NCBI GenBank assembly: GCA_004172865.1
Contig: SEBV01000010.1
Span: 416,508 to 480,507, forward strand
Length of the DNA: 64,000 nucleotides
Direction of reading: 5' to 3'
From: Gammaproteobacteria bacterium
GTDB taxonomy: Bacteria > Pseudomonadota > Gammaproteobacteria > Pseudomonadales > Cellvibrionaceae
Part shown: in pieces, positions 1 to 9,091 of the stretch
Layout: every line of letters begins with the position of its first letter
Numbering within the stretch: the first letter of the stretch is position 1
Made by a program: the position numbers and the translations under genes
The notes under the pieces: generated by a model
What the model was told of the DNA's origin: nothing
What the model saw: only the letters and a program-made list of their open reading frames with translations
Database searches by the model: none

Positions 1-515
1 AATTTCCAGAAAATTTAGCGGGCACTGATTTTGTTCCCGCGTTTTTAAATGGAATCAGTAAAAAAGGTCGTGTTTTTTTGTTAGGAGCAAAACCCGGCAT
101 TGCAGATCGCGCTGCAAAAAACATGATTGAAAATCTTGATATCAATGTTGTAGGAACGCGCGACGGTTACGGGCAAATGCAGGATGTTGAAAAACTTATT
201 GCAGATATTAATAACGCCAAAGCCAACATACTAATAGTAGCAATGGGAAATCCACTTCAAGAAAAATGGATTTTGGATCATCAGCATCGTCTCAATGTAA
301 ATGTTTTCATGGGGGTTGGTGCACTAATTGATTTTCTTGCAGGAGATAAGCCACGTGCGCCACGATTGATACGTAAGTTTAGGCTTGAATGGTTTTACCG
401 TTTATGTCTGGAGCCGACACGTTTATTACGTCGATACACTTTAGATATAGGAATTTTTCTCGCACTGTGTATTAATGCAGAGCGTAATAAATCCAAGTGG
501 GCTGAAAAGGCCTAA
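1..515 (+). CDS. WecG/TagA/CpsF-family glycosyltransferase (5' partial)
   Basis: The reading frame is open from base 3 at the left edge, so the start lies outside the window. The visible part begins with a FPENLAGTDFVP stretch, typical of the WecG/TagA/CpsF family, and continues through a VFLLGAKPG strand, a DGYG motif, an MGNPLQEKWI block and a GVGALIDFLAG block; the last two are family hallmarks. Family members transfer an N-acetylmannosamine-type or glucose-type sugar onto a lipid-linked acceptor at the inner face of the cytoplasmic membrane during exopolysaccharide, teichoic acid or ECA synthesis. The basic C-terminal segment (RLIRKFRLEWFYRLCLEP) is the usual membrane-associating tail. 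It is followed by another glycosyltransferase and a flippase on the same strand, which supports an exopolysaccharide role. The sugar donor cannot be told from sequence. Confidence 0.9.
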   Translation, partial: FPENLAGTDFVPAFLNGISKKGRVFLLGAKPGIADRAAKNMIENLDINVVGTRDGYGQMQDVEKLIADINNAKANILIVAMGNPLQEKWILDHQHRLNVNVFMGVGALIDFLAGDKPRAPRLIRKFRLEWFYRLCLEPTRLLRRYTLDIGIFLALCINAERNKSKWAEKA

Positions 516-555
516 ATGCTTTATTTTTGGCCCATATTCATCTATTGAGACGATA

Positions 556-1626
556 ATGCGAATTTTAGCCTCCCCTGCTTTTAGCAACGAAAGGGTGAAC
601 CCTTACAATTCTCAGCTTTACCGGAAAATTGAATCAATTGGCCATAGTGTTTTTGAGTATTCTCATAAACGTGCGTTACTGGAAAAATTTGACGTAGTGC
701 ATGTGCATTGGCCAGACGGCTATATAGATCAGCCTAATTGGGTCAAAGCTAGTCAACGAGCGACTTTATTAGTATTGATGATGCTTGTGGCGAAAGCAAA
801 AGGTGCACGCTTGGTTTGGACTGCGCACAACCTAAAACCTCATGATGCTTACCATCCAAAATTTTCACAATTTTTTTTGACGCAATTCCTCAAGCTCTGC
901 AACGGATTAATATTTTTAACTGCAGAGGGAAAAAATAGTTTTTTACAGCAATATCCAGCAAAGAAAAATATGCCCTGCGCCATTATTCCTCACGGACATT
1001 ATCGCGATTCCTATCCCAAAGCGATTAATCAGGAGCAAGCCAAAAAAGAACTGGGTTTAGTCACCGATAAAAAAATCCTTCTATTTATGGGCATGGTCAA
1101 ACCATATAAAAATTGTGATGCCTTGATTGAAGAATTTAGTAAAGCAAAATTGGATGGCTACATATTAGTCATTGCAGGTAAACCTGAAACGCCAAAATAT
1201 AAAGAACTTTTAGAATCTTTAGCCAAAGGCAACGAAAATATTTATTTGCGTTTAGAATTTATTCCTGACGATCAACTTCACCTATACATGAGTGCAGCTG
1301 ATAGGGTTATTTTGCCTTACAAATCTATCCTGAATTCAGGCGCATTGTTATTGGCACTATCCTTTGATAAGCCGACAATCGCTCCACATATAGGGGCCTT
1401 TGTCGAGCTACAAAATGAATTAGGCATGGCGTGGATTTACAGCTATGTCGGGGATTTAAATGCTGAAAACTTGGACTTTATGCTTCAAGAACTTGACCGT
1501 CTAACAAGACCCCCACAATGTCCATTGGACAATTATGATTGGCGTAGTCTGGCTCAATCAACCATCGATTTTTACCAGGAAATTCTGCCTGGCGGATCTA
1601 CCGCTCAGCACAAAGTATCTCTATGA
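556..1626 (+). CDS. Glycosyltransferase, GT4/GT1-like fold, exopolysaccharide cluster
   Basis: A cytoplasmic glycosyltransferase of about 356 residues, probably adding a sugar to the lipid-linked repeat unit. The N-terminal half contains a HVHWPDGY block and a VWTAHNLKPHD block, seen in GT4-like enzymes that act on exopolysaccharides. The C-terminal half has the nucleotide-sugar-binding Rossmann features LLFMGMVKPYKN, LVIAGKPETP, and an acidic region followed by LPYKSILNSGALLLAL. An upstream ATG at 475 is in frame but overlaps the previous gene by about 40 bases and has no ribosome binding site. The ATG at 556 has a GAG eight bases upstream and gives a normal N-terminus (MRILASPAFSNE), so it is preferred. 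It overlaps the flippase gene by four bases (ATGA). Acceptor and donor are unknown. Confidence 0.82.
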   Translation: MRILASPAFSNERVNPYNSQLYRKIESIGHSVFEYSHKRALLEKFDVVHVHWPDGYIDQPNWVKASQRATLLVLMMLVAKAKGARLVWTAHNLKPHDAYHPKFSQFFLTQFLKLCNGLIFLTAEGKNSFLQQYPAKKNMPCAIIPHGHYRDSYPKAINQEQAKKELGLVTDKKILLFMGMVKPYKNCDALIEEFSKAKLDGYILVIAGKPETPKYKELLESLAKGNENIYLRLEFIPDDQLHLYMSAADRVILPYKSILNSGALLLALSFDKPTIAPHIGAFVELQNELGMAWIYSYVGDLNAENLDFMLQELDRLTRPPQCPLDNYDWRSLAQSTIDFYQEILPGGSTAQHKVSL

Positions 1627-3119
1627 ATATAAAGTCACAGTTAGGAAAAAGTACCGCGTGGATGAGTTTAGCTGCGAGCGGTAATAGCGCCATTAGTTTT
1701 GTTATTTTTATCGTGTTGTCTCGACTACTTAGCCCAGCAGAAATAGGCCTGGTCGCTTTTGCGTTAATTATTGTTGAACTCGGTAAAATTGTTGTTAACG
1801 GTGGGTTTTCTCAGGCTGTTGTGCAAAAAGCTGATTGGGACGATGCCTACGCATCGACATGCTTCTATTTGAATTTACTGTTTTCAATTGCGGTAGCACT
1901 AATTGTAGTTTTTATCATCGCGCCCCTGGTAAAAACTTATTACCAGGCGGAGGCAGGCCCAATTTTAAACGTTCTGTCGGTAATGTTTTTTTTAGAGGGT
2001 GCAAAGGCTGTACATGAAGGCAAGTTGAAACGCGAATTCGCCTTTAAAGTTATTGCAATTAGAACTGTCCTTGCCGGTTTGATTCCTGGCGCGCTGGGGA
2101 TTTATCTTGCCTACCGAGGTTATGGTGTTTGGGCGCTGGTTGCACAACAAATCCTTAATCAAATAGTCGTAACCGTACTTACTCTGATGACAGCGAAATG
2201 GATGCCAAGCCTGACCTTCTCAAAAGAGTTTTCACGAGATATTTTAAAATTTTCATCGCCATTAATGCTGGCACAATTTATCGGTAACGTGAGTTCCAAA
2301 ATATTTGAAATCATGATTGGCATTATGATTGGCCCTGCAGCCCTTGGTTTTTATCGCGTTGGCGGAAGAGCTCTTTATATCTTGCAGGACGTCATCCTCA
2401 AACCTTTTGAATACACGGCGCTTTCAGCATTGGCTCGCATTGAAGGTGTTAGTAATCAGGGCAATGCTGCGGTTCGTATGATTAGAATGGGAGCCTTCCT
2501 TACATTCCCTCTATTCTTTGGCGCAGCCGCAATAGCTCCTGCATTTATCGTTTTTGCATTTGGTGTTAAATGGCAAATTAGTGGCGAAATAATGACAATT
2601 CTTTCCTTCGGCATAGCACCTTTTATTATTGGCCTGCATGTCAATGCTGCACTTACAGCCAGCGGTCACTCCAAAATGGTGATGACAATTGCCACAGTTT
2701 CCTTTGCCATTAATTGCTGTTTAGGTTTGATTTTCGTGCCTTACGGATTGGTAATTGCGGCTTGGGGATTTTCATTTCGCGGCTTTGTTATCAACTGCAT
2801 GGGTATATTCTGGTTTAAGAAAGTATTTAAAGTGCCCTTAAGTCATATCCCAAAAGCTGTTGCCCCAAGTCTGATAGCGTCTCTAATTATGTTTGCAGCG
2901 ATCTATTTCGCAACTCCGATATTTGCGAATAGTATTCCCGCCATTTTAAATATTAGTTTGCTATGCCTAATGGGCGGTCTTATTTATGTGGTGATCATGT
3001 TAACGATTTTTAAATCAGCAACTGGGGTGATTTTTACCGAAGCCGAATCTATGGCACCACAAAAATTTAAACCCTTGATGGTATCTCTTCGTGGGATTAT
3101 GAGATTAACGCCTAAATAA
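1623..3119 (+). CDS. Wzx-like lipopolysaccharide/oligosaccharide flippase (MOP superfamily)
   Basis: An integral membrane protein of 498 residues with about twelve to fourteen hydrophobic segments, matching the polysaccharide transport (PST) branch of the MOP exporter superfamily. It opens with SQLGKSTAWMSLAASGNSAI and VLSRLLSPAEIGLVAFA, typical of Wzx/WzxC-type flippases. Its expected role is to flip undecaprenyl-diphosphate-linked repeat units from the cytoplasmic to the periplasmic face of the inner membrane. The start overlaps the stop of the preceding glycosyltransferase as ATGA, indicating translational coupling in an exopolysaccharide operon. It is the last gene of that operon: a strong bidirectional hairpin follows before a convergent gene. 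Confidence 0.9.
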   Translation: MNIKSQLGKSTAWMSLAASGNSAISFVIFIVLSRLLSPAEIGLVAFALIIVELGKIVVNGGFSQAVVQKADWDDAYASTCFYLNLLFSIAVALIVVFIIAPLVKTYYQAEAGPILNVLSVMFFLEGAKAVHEGKLKREFAFKVIAIRTVLAGLIPGALGIYLAYRGYGVWALVAQQILNQIVVTVLTLMTAKWMPSLTFSKEFSRDILKFSSPLMLAQFIGNVSSKIFEIMIGIMIGPAALGFYRVGGRALYILQDVILKPFEYTALSALARIEGVSNQGNAAVRMIRMGAFLTFPLFFGAAAIAPAFIVFAFGVKWQISGEIMTILSFGIAPFIIGLHVNAALTASGHSKMVMTIATVSFAINCCLGLIFVPYGLVIAAWGFSFRGFVINCMGIFWFKKVFKVPLSHIPKAVAPSLIASLIMFAAIYFATPIFANSIPAILNISLLCLMGGLIYVVIMLTIFKSATGVIFTEAESMAPQKFKPLMVSLRGIMRLTPK

Positions 3120-3201
3120 ATCGCACTTAGCTTAGATAGTTTGGCGCAGGATTTTATTTTCCACGTAAGAATAAAAGTAGTGGCAGTTGGAAGTAAGAAT
3201 T

Positions 3202-3238
3202 AAAAAAATCCTTGTGACTATTTCACAAGGATTTTTTT
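3202..3238. terminator. Bidirectional intrinsic terminator
   Basis: A perfect inverted repeat: the left arm is an A-run followed by ATCCTTGTGA, the loop is CTATT, and the right arm is TCACAAGGAT followed by a T-run. Because both flanks have the A/T runs, it can end transcription from the flippase gene on the plus strand and from the pyruvyltransferase gene on the minus strand. Confidence 0.9.
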
Positions 3239-3272
3239 ACGAGCAATATTTGAAAAAATGTTGAAGAGGTAC

Positions 3273-4097
3273 TTAAGCACCAAAACGTTTTCCCCAAAGC
3301 GCAAGAGGAAAGGCTTTCATCAAAGGTGTTGGGTCGTAACGAATACCCTGCGCGCCCCCCATCTCCAGACCCTCTTCTATCGATGTAGCAAATGTAAACT
3401 CTGACTCCTTGCGCCCACTACCAAAATAATAATCTTTATATTTGAATAGATCTTCAGTCTCAGTAAGACGAACGTAACGCGCGGGAATTCCAAAAGCTTC
3501 AGCAATGATCAATCCATGCAAAGAACTAGCTAATACAAGTTTGGATTTTAGTATCGACTCGACTACGACATTCCATCCCCATAAGGGCGAGACAACATTT
3601 TCGTTTCCTTTAACCAAAGTCAAATCATGGAGATTGGGTACGAACACGTAATCTTTTTCAGCGCTTGGTCTAAATCTATCTTTAAAGATGTGAGGAATTA
3701 GAAGTGCAGGATCACCAAAAATGTCTGGGGCCTCGATTTTTCGACTTCTTAAAAATTCAGCAGTGAGTGGTCCACGTACAGCGTGCACTTTTAAATTCCT
3801 AGATTTAAATTCTTTTTCAGGAATTTTACCGTTCCAACCCGTTCCCCAAATATGATCGCCAGTTTGGGTGAAATGTAATACCGAACCGATAGAAAATAAC
3901 CGCTCCTGGCGAATCACTTCATCGTCAAGACTAAGGCCGTTTAATGCCAACATTTGTCTGGAAGTGATATCTGCAAGACGATCCCCAAAATTAACGCTAC
4001 CATTGCTCGGAGACCAGTGAAATAGTTCCACATGGGGATAAGGTAAGCGAGCAGTCGGCGACGCTTTGCGTTCAAACGAAAAGATCTTTCTAAGCAT
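3273..4097 (-). CDS. Polysaccharide pyruvyl transferase family protein
   Basis: A 274-residue cytoplasmic protein of the CsaB/WcaK-type pyruvyl transferase family, which puts a pyruvate ketal on sugars of surface polysaccharides using phosphoenolpyruvate. Supporting motifs are NFGDRLADI near residue 37, HAVRGPLTAEFLR near residue 104, GDPALLIP near residue 127 and the late ASSLHGLIIAEAFGIPARYV block around residue 192, which carries the conserved SxHG signature. An AAGGTG lies upstream of the chosen ATG. It runs convergent to the flippase and in the same direction as the EpsL-like and phosphotransferase genes further right. Its presence suggests a pyruvylated, acidic exopolysaccharide. Some family members have lost activity, so substrate and activity are inferred. 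Confidence 0.85.
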   Translation of the reverse strand: MLRKIFSFERKASPTARLPYPHVELFHWSPSNGSVNFGDRLADITSRQMLALNGLSLDDEVIRQERLFSIGSVLHFTQTGDHIWGTGWNGKIPEKEFKSRNLKVHAVRGPLTAEFLRSRKIEAPDIFGDPALLIPHIFKDRFRPSAEKDYVFVPNLHDLTLVKGNENVVSPLWGWNVVVESILKSKLVLASSLHGLIIAEAFGIPARYVRLTETEDLFKYKDYYFGSGRKESEFTFATSIEEGLEMGGAQGIRYDPTPLMKAFPLALWGKRFGA

Positions 4098-4280
4098 ATA
4101 CTCAACACCTTTATACTAGCTGCTCTACACTTTGATTGACTGCAGAGCATCTATGAAAATTAAAACATAACTCATCATTGGTAAACGTGAGTTACGCGTT
4201 CAACATAATGAGACAAAATTCAAAAATTAAATGCGTTAAAAAGTGAACGCTATCTATAAACATATACTCTTTCACCACGA

Positions 4281-5432
4281 TTAAAAACGAGCAGTCAACC
4301 CAAAAGTTATCTGTGTTGAATCATATTGTCGAACCGGAATTGGCGATTCGTTTTTACGCCAACTGGAATCTAGTTTGATTGTTAAAGATTCGCTAAATTT
4401 ATAAGTGAGCGACACGGGTATAACGTTATATTGAGATTCTGTTCGAACAAATAACTCATCGGGGCGATTGTAATTACGCAATACTTTTTCAGCACGTGAT
4501 GAAAACTCAAGTTTTGAAGTAATATCCCAAGCTGCGCCGACATAACCTGTTTGAACCGTAGAGGGTAAATCGATAGTTTCGCCGAGCGCAGGTCGTTTGT
4601 ACGAATATCCTGTTCGCCATCGAACTTTAGGCGTTGCGTCCCAACTTACATCCAACAAGGCATAATCACCGATTGAATCGTTTAGTTCGCCTTTACGGGA
4701 AAATCGACTTAAGGTGAGTGTCGATGTAGTTTTGTCTGAAATTTTCCATACGTTTTCAACGTCAACCTGACGATAATCAAAATCAAAGTTACTGGTGGGG
4801 TCTTCGACCAATCTGTCTTTGTATGTTCTGTCGCCCGATCTAAAAAAGACACTAAGGGTTGAATAAGACGGAGTTTTATAAGTAACACCAGCAAATGCTT
4901 CCTTTTCGTGATAGTTAAAGCCATCACGCAAATCACTGGAATGATCCTGGTTAGTATCGCGGCCACCTAATTGAAATGCAAAGCGGTTTTGGGCACCTCG
5001 AGTGATTGAAAATTTAGCATCATCTCTAGCTACAACATCGCTTTCAGGCGCTTCCCATCTATCAACTAAATAACTATCCCGCGCCCAACTTAAATCTGTA
5101 GTGAAGTCACCGGCCCAAGCGCCTCTCCAACCAGCGGATCCATCCTGAAAGGTTTCGTCAAGCTGTTCATTATTAGCATGCTGATAAGATCGAATACGCC
5201 AGCGGGCGCTAAATTGTTGCCTGCTGAGATTTGCAGACATCCCCACCCCCGCACTTAGAAGACGAACTTCTTCGGAAACTTCATTAGGGTCACGGAAAAA
5301 GTTGCTATCCCAAAGTTGTGATACTCCAAGACCTCCCGTAATCCATTTTTCCTCTGCGACCACAACTCCGCTTTGAACTAGACAAAAAAGTGTGACAGCA
5401 ACTTTTGTATGATTATTTGATTTTTTGTACAT
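4281..5432 (-). CDS. EpsL-like outer-membrane beta-barrel protein
   Basis: A 383-residue exported protein. The first 27 residues form a signal peptide (charged start, then VAVTLFCLVQSGVVVAE). The rest is rich in alternating aromatic/polar strands such as SVFFRSGDRTY, VRWRTGYSYKRP and QITFGLTARF, and ends in phenylalanine, as expected for a BAM-assembled beta barrel. The best family match by eye is the outer-membrane barrel associated with exopolysaccharide loci (EpsL type, often in PEP-CTERM/exosortase genomes). It starts 14 bases after the stop of the sugar phosphotransferase gene, with AAGGA before its ATG, so the two are co-transcribed. A role in export or anchoring of the polymer is inferred. 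Confidence 0.75.
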   Translation of the reverse strand: MYKKSNNHTKVAVTLFCLVQSGVVVAEEKWITGGLGVSQLWDSNFFRDPNEVSEEVRLLSAGVGMSANLSRQQFSARWRIRSYQHANNEQLDETFQDGSAGWRGAWAGDFTTDLSWARDSYLVDRWEAPESDVVARDDAKFSITRGAQNRFAFQLGGRDTNQDHSSDLRDGFNYHEKEAFAGVTYKTPSYSTLSVFFRSGDRTYKDRLVEDPTSNFDFDYRQVDVENVWKISDKTTSTLTLSRFSRKGELNDSIGDYALLDVSWDATPKVRWRTGYSYKRPALGETIDLPSTVQTGYVGAAWDITSKLEFSSRAEKVLRNYNRPDELFVRTESQYNVIPVSLTYKFSESLTIKLDSSWRKNESPIPVRQYDSTQITFGLTARF

Positions 5433-5446
5433 TAATCCTTTTCCAC

Positions 5447-6904
5447 CTAGTAGGCCTGTTGCCCTACAAAACCTCTAAACAAGGTTCCCCATAGAATTTT
5501 CAAATCCAGTGTAATCGACCAGTTATGAATGTACTCCAAGTCATAGGTAATACGTCCGGACATTTTGTCCAAGGTTTCTGTCTCGCCACGGAAACCATTA
5601 ATTTGCGCCAAACCAGTAATTCCAGGCTTCACTTTGTGACGCAACATATAGCCTTTAATTTGACCGCGGTAGAACTCGTTATGAGCAACCGCATGAGGAC
5701 GTGGCCCTACTAATGACATACTTCCGCTCAATACATTAAATAGCTGTGGCAGCTCATCAAGAGAGGTGCGGCGCAAAAAGCCGCCGAGAGGTGTAACACG
5801 CATATCGCCCTGTTTTGCTTGCACAACGCTATCGCCATCTTCACAAACAGTCATAGAACGGAATTTCCAAACCTTAATACGCTCGCCACCCATACCGTAA
5901 CGCGATTGTTTGAAAAACACAGTGCCTGGAGACGTTACTTTTACAGCGATGGCAATAAACAACATTGGAATAGCGAGCATGATCAGCATCAACGACGAGA
6001 TAACAATATCTTCCAGACGTTTTGCCCAACCGTTATCTACCAAGGGCGAGTCATAAATACTTAGCGCAGGAATACCTTTTAGGCATGTTAAGCGTGAGTG
6101 CATGAGGTCAAAGCTGAACACGTCAGGAATTACATAGGGAGTAACAGTTGTATCAGCTAAGCGATTAATTAACTCGTGCATACGCAATTCGGCGCGCATT
6201 GGCAAGGCAACGTAAACAATATCAATTTTTCCGGCGTGAGCATCTTTATACAGTTGCTCCAAACCACCTTGAATTTCAATGTTTTGAGACATTAATCTAC
6301 GGCTTGCATCGTTTTTCTCTATGCGGTCATCGTAGAAACCTATAACACGGTAGCCCAGCCATGGCATACCTGTCATCGAGTTGATGAGACGAAGGCCCAA
6401 TTCATTCGCACCAACAATAGCAACTCTGCGAGGCTCTGCAGGATTGGACCGTAATTTAGCGAGAAGGATACGACGGCCCAGATGTAAGCCAACCATTACT
6501 AGCGGAGTTTCAATAGCCCACATAGTTAAGATGTTGTTGTTAAGATCAGATCCGTTGTAAAAAATTAACAAAGCAACACTAATGATAAACGCGGTGCCTA
6601 TCCACGCGGTGACCAAACGCGCCGCCAATCCAAAAGTGGAGTGGCCACGCCATAAATAATAAACTTCGTTACCCTCTGCAAAAAAGCCGAACAAAACCAC
6701 GGCTGAAATTGCACAACTAGTGTAGGCATTTACCCACTCCAAATTTGCCATGTGTAAAATTAGCCATAGCATTCCCACTATTAGCAAGCTATCGATTGCT
6801 CGAAACAAGGCTAATATTTTTGAATGATGCAAGCGAATTCCTTGCGGCTGGGCACTAATTGACACCGGGGACATTGGGCCACTAGGCATATCTGGGCTGT
6901 TCAT
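5447..6904 (-). CDS. Undecaprenyl-phosphate sugar phosphotransferase (WcaJ/EpsB type)
   Basis: A membrane enzyme of about 485 residues that starts the repeat unit by moving hexose 1-phosphate from a UDP-sugar to undecaprenyl phosphate. The N-terminal third has four hydrophobic helices. The middle is a Rossmann-like domain ([16 protein letters not shown]). A further membrane helix ([20 protein letters not shown]) precedes the catalytic domain, which shows [43 protein letters not shown] and [12 protein letters not shown], the signature of the bacterial sugar transferase family. An upstream in-frame ATG at 6916 exists, but GGAG sits six bases before the ATG at 6904, which fixes that start. It is the first gene of a two-gene unit with the EpsL-like barrel. 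Confidence 0.93.
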   Translation of the reverse strand: MNSPDMPSGPMSPVSISAQPQGIRLHHSKILALFRAIDSLLIVGMLWLILHMANLEWVNAYTSCAISAVVLFGFFAEGNEVYYLWRGHSTFGLAARLVTAWIGTAFIISVALLIFYNGSDLNNNILTMWAIETPLVMVGLHLGRRILLAKLRSNPAEPRRVAIVGANELGLRLINSMTGMPWLGYRVIGFYDDRIEKNDASRRLMSQNIEIQGGLEQLYKDAHAGKIDIVYVALPMRAELRMHELINRLADTTVTPYVIPDVFSFDLMHSRLTCLKGIPALSIYDSPLVDNGWAKRLEDIVISSLMLIMLAIPMLFIAIAVKVTSPGTVFFKQSRYGMGGERIKVWKFRSMTVCEDGDSVVQAKQGDMRVTPLGGFLRRTSLDELPQLFNVLSGSMSLVGPRPHAVAHNEFYRGQIKGYMLRHKVKPGITGLAQINGFRGETETLDKMSGRITYDLEYIHNWSITLDLKILWGTLFRGFVGQQAY

Positions 6905-7581
6905 TACTATCTCCATAAGCTGTAGGTGACTTTATTAAGACCTGCATTAATCAGGCCAGAAAAAACACTGACGCTAACTTGATGAAATACTTTTTTAATG
7001 CAATTAAAAAATCGAATTTGAAATCTAAAAATTAAAAGTAAACTCTTGTGCCAAAAATGCGATTTTGAGTACAAAAAGCCACTCAAGCCTCACACGCTCC
7101 TTCTTAAAGTGCCTGAAAATAGTTTCAAAAGAGTGAATACTACAAAAAGATAGGTATAAATAAAGCAGCTAATTAGGCAGGGCGACTTTACAAGAACTGG
7201 TGATTTTATTGCGTGCGCTGCCGCACATAAGAAATCTCCGGTAAAAGCACCTTAATTGTAGCTAATTTAAATATTAAGATACTCTCAAATTGTAAATGTC
7301 TTCTAAAAACTACCAACTGGTCACATTATAGCGCACTATTGGGATTAATTTAGTGCAGAGAAAAAATAATTGAATAAAAAATAGCTAATCTAATTTCAAA
7401 AATTCTGTTCAAACGCTTAACAACAGGAAGATTTAAATATTAAAATATTCTAAAAACATGAACTGCAACACATGATGATTTTAGTCACACCTAGAACTAA
7501 AAAATATATTGAATTTAAATAATGCTACGACGAAAATTTAAATGAATTCTAAATAAAATATTCAGCTTATATTCAGCAAGT
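6905..7581. other. AT-rich intergenic region upstream of the phosphotransferase gene
   Basis: No convincing coding frame or RNA gene was seen in these roughly 680 bases. The region separates two minus-strand genes and must hold the promoter of the phosphotransferase/EpsL unit. It contains an imperfect 21-base direct repeat beginning ATTTAAATATTAA (7265-7285 and 7431-7451). Because the sequence is so AT-rich, this could be chance or a binding site for a nucleoid protein or regulator. Confidence 0.5.
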
Positions 7582-8415
7582 CTATTTGCTGCGCCGTAAA
7601 TTATAAATTAGATCCCATAAAACAGGAGGCATAACAGCTTTACTGAATCGCCGAACTCGATCTGCGCCAGTCCAAAATAAAAATTGCGAAGACTCTCGAG
7701 CCTCTCGATCAGTTTCTGCAAAACGATTGGTATAAAAATAAGTTGCTAGAGATCGGCGAACGACACCATCCGGTGTGGTAAGCGCGTGCGGGTGGCCGTG
7801 ATAGCTAGATTTCCCGTGGCGCATTAAAATGGTTCTACCGAATTGAGGTTCAACGCTCGTGATTTTTCGAGTTGCGCTGGGATCCCATAATTCAAGAGCA
7901 CCTCCCCAATCTGGCTGCCAGTCCTTGTTGAGATAAGTGATCATCACCATCTCATTGTTCAAACCGGTGCGTACATGGCGGTCAAAATCCCGATGAATGC
8001 CAAACATGCCACCCGGTCTGGTCTCATGCAAACCACCACCATAAAGCTGCACATCTACAACTAAATCCTCAACCCCGGTCAATCCCGACAGCATTCGCAC
8101 AAACCAACCTGCATTGACGATAGAGAAATACAGTTGACTGGCAGGGCCCAACTTGGAGCCTACAGGCCAGCGGCGGGTGTCTTGATATTTATCCGTGAAA
8201 GCCTTCCAGGGCTTATCCTCAAACTCTTCCAGAACAAGCTCCAGCAGCACCGGGTTAAACCAGCCGTCTTCCACAAAATGTTGAAAAGGGTCTGCGGACT
8301 GGATACGCTCACGCAAATTTTGTAGATAAGTTTCATCGGAAAGACGTTTATCCACCAAATCGTCAAGATCTATACGGCGACCACGAATGGTGACAAAACT
8401 ATCTGTCGTTGACAT
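7582..8415 (-). CDS. 2OG-Fe(II) oxygenase family protein
   Basis: A 277-residue protein of the prolyl-4-hydroxylase-like 2-oxoglutarate/Fe(II) dioxygenase superfamily. The iron-binding triad is visible as H141 and D143 (GIHRDFD) and a distal histidine, H208 in the YHGHPHAL block. R220/R221 after GVV are the likely 2-oxoglutarate-binding arginines before the final strand. The WGGALELWD segment between the two histidine regions is typical of the family. No signal peptide is seen, so it is cytoplasmic. It is a single gene between an exopolysaccharide block and a divergent metallopeptidase gene, so context gives no substrate. It could act on a protein side chain or a small molecule. Confidence 0.82.
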   Translation of the reverse strand: MSTTDSFVTIRGRRIDLDDLVDKRLSDETYLQNLRERIQSADPFQHFVEDGWFNPVLLELVLEEFEDKPWKAFTDKYQDTRRWPVGSKLGPASQLYFSIVNAGWFVRMLSGLTGVEDLVVDVQLYGGGLHETRPGGMFGIHRDFDRHVRTGLNNEMVMITYLNKDWQPDWGGALELWDPSATRKITSVEPQFGRTILMRHGKSSYHGHPHALTTPDGVVRRSLATYFYTNRFAETDREARESSQFLFWTGADRVRRFSKAVMPPVLWDLIYNLRRSK

Positions 8416-8584
8416 CTATCATTCCCCTGCTCACGCTTCTGATTTAATGAACCCTACATGTAGCTTACCAAGGTACACGTCTTTGATTGTCATGTAAAAT
8501 CACATGCAAAACATTTGCCGTCGCTCACTAAACCCGAAATACGCTTTGTTTTAGCCTAAAATTTCATTTTTGCAAAAAATCATT

Positions 8585-9091
8585 ATGCTTGCATTAAAAT
8601 ATTTATCAAGTTATCCGCCCGAGCTGATCGCCAAAGTTGAACTGCTTATTTCAGAAAGACGTTTGGGCGATGTGTTATTGACAAGACATCCTGAGCCACA
8701 CCAATTGCGAACCGATTCCGCTCTTTATGACTACAGCATGGACATCAAAAATTCATCGATGGGTAAATCCCTTCGCCTCAATCGCGTGGCTTACGATAAT
8801 AAAATAAAAGTTATCGAACACGCGTTAGGACAACATCATTACATTACTCGTGCTCATGGCAACAAAACTAAAACGGTAAATGAAATAAAAATTGCCAGCT
8901 TGTTTCGTGATGGACCGGAAGCATTTTTAAAAATGATTGTTGTACATGAACTGGCGCATTTCAAAGAAAAGGATCACAACAAAAGTTTTTATCAATTGTG
9001 TCGTCATATGGAACCCAACTATCACCAATACGAATTTGATTTTCGACTTTATTTAACGCATCTGGATTTGTATGGACCATTGTATTTATGA
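8585..9091 (+). CDS. YgjP-like M48-type metallopeptidase (DUF45)
   Basis: A 168-residue putative zinc peptidase. The active-site helix reads VVHELAHFKEKDH: H121-E122 and H125 form the HExxH motif and H131 is a likely further ligand. The C-terminal QLCRHMEPNYHQYEFDFRLYL stretch matches the YgjP/WLM-like branch. An in-frame TTG lies 15 bases upstream, but the ATG at 8585 is a more natural start; neither has a strong ribosome binding site. The stop overlaps the start of the EamA transporter gene (ATGA), so the two are translationally coupled. The physiological substrate of this family is not established. Confidence 0.8.
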   Translation: MLALKYLSSYPPELIAKVELLISERRLGDVLLTRHPEPHQLRTDSALYDYSMDIKNSSMGKSLRLNRVAYDNKIKVIEHALGQHHYITRAHGNKTKTVNEIKIASLFRDGPEAFLKMIVVHELAHFKEKDHNKSFYQLCRHMEPNYHQYEFDFRLYLTHLDLYGPLYL

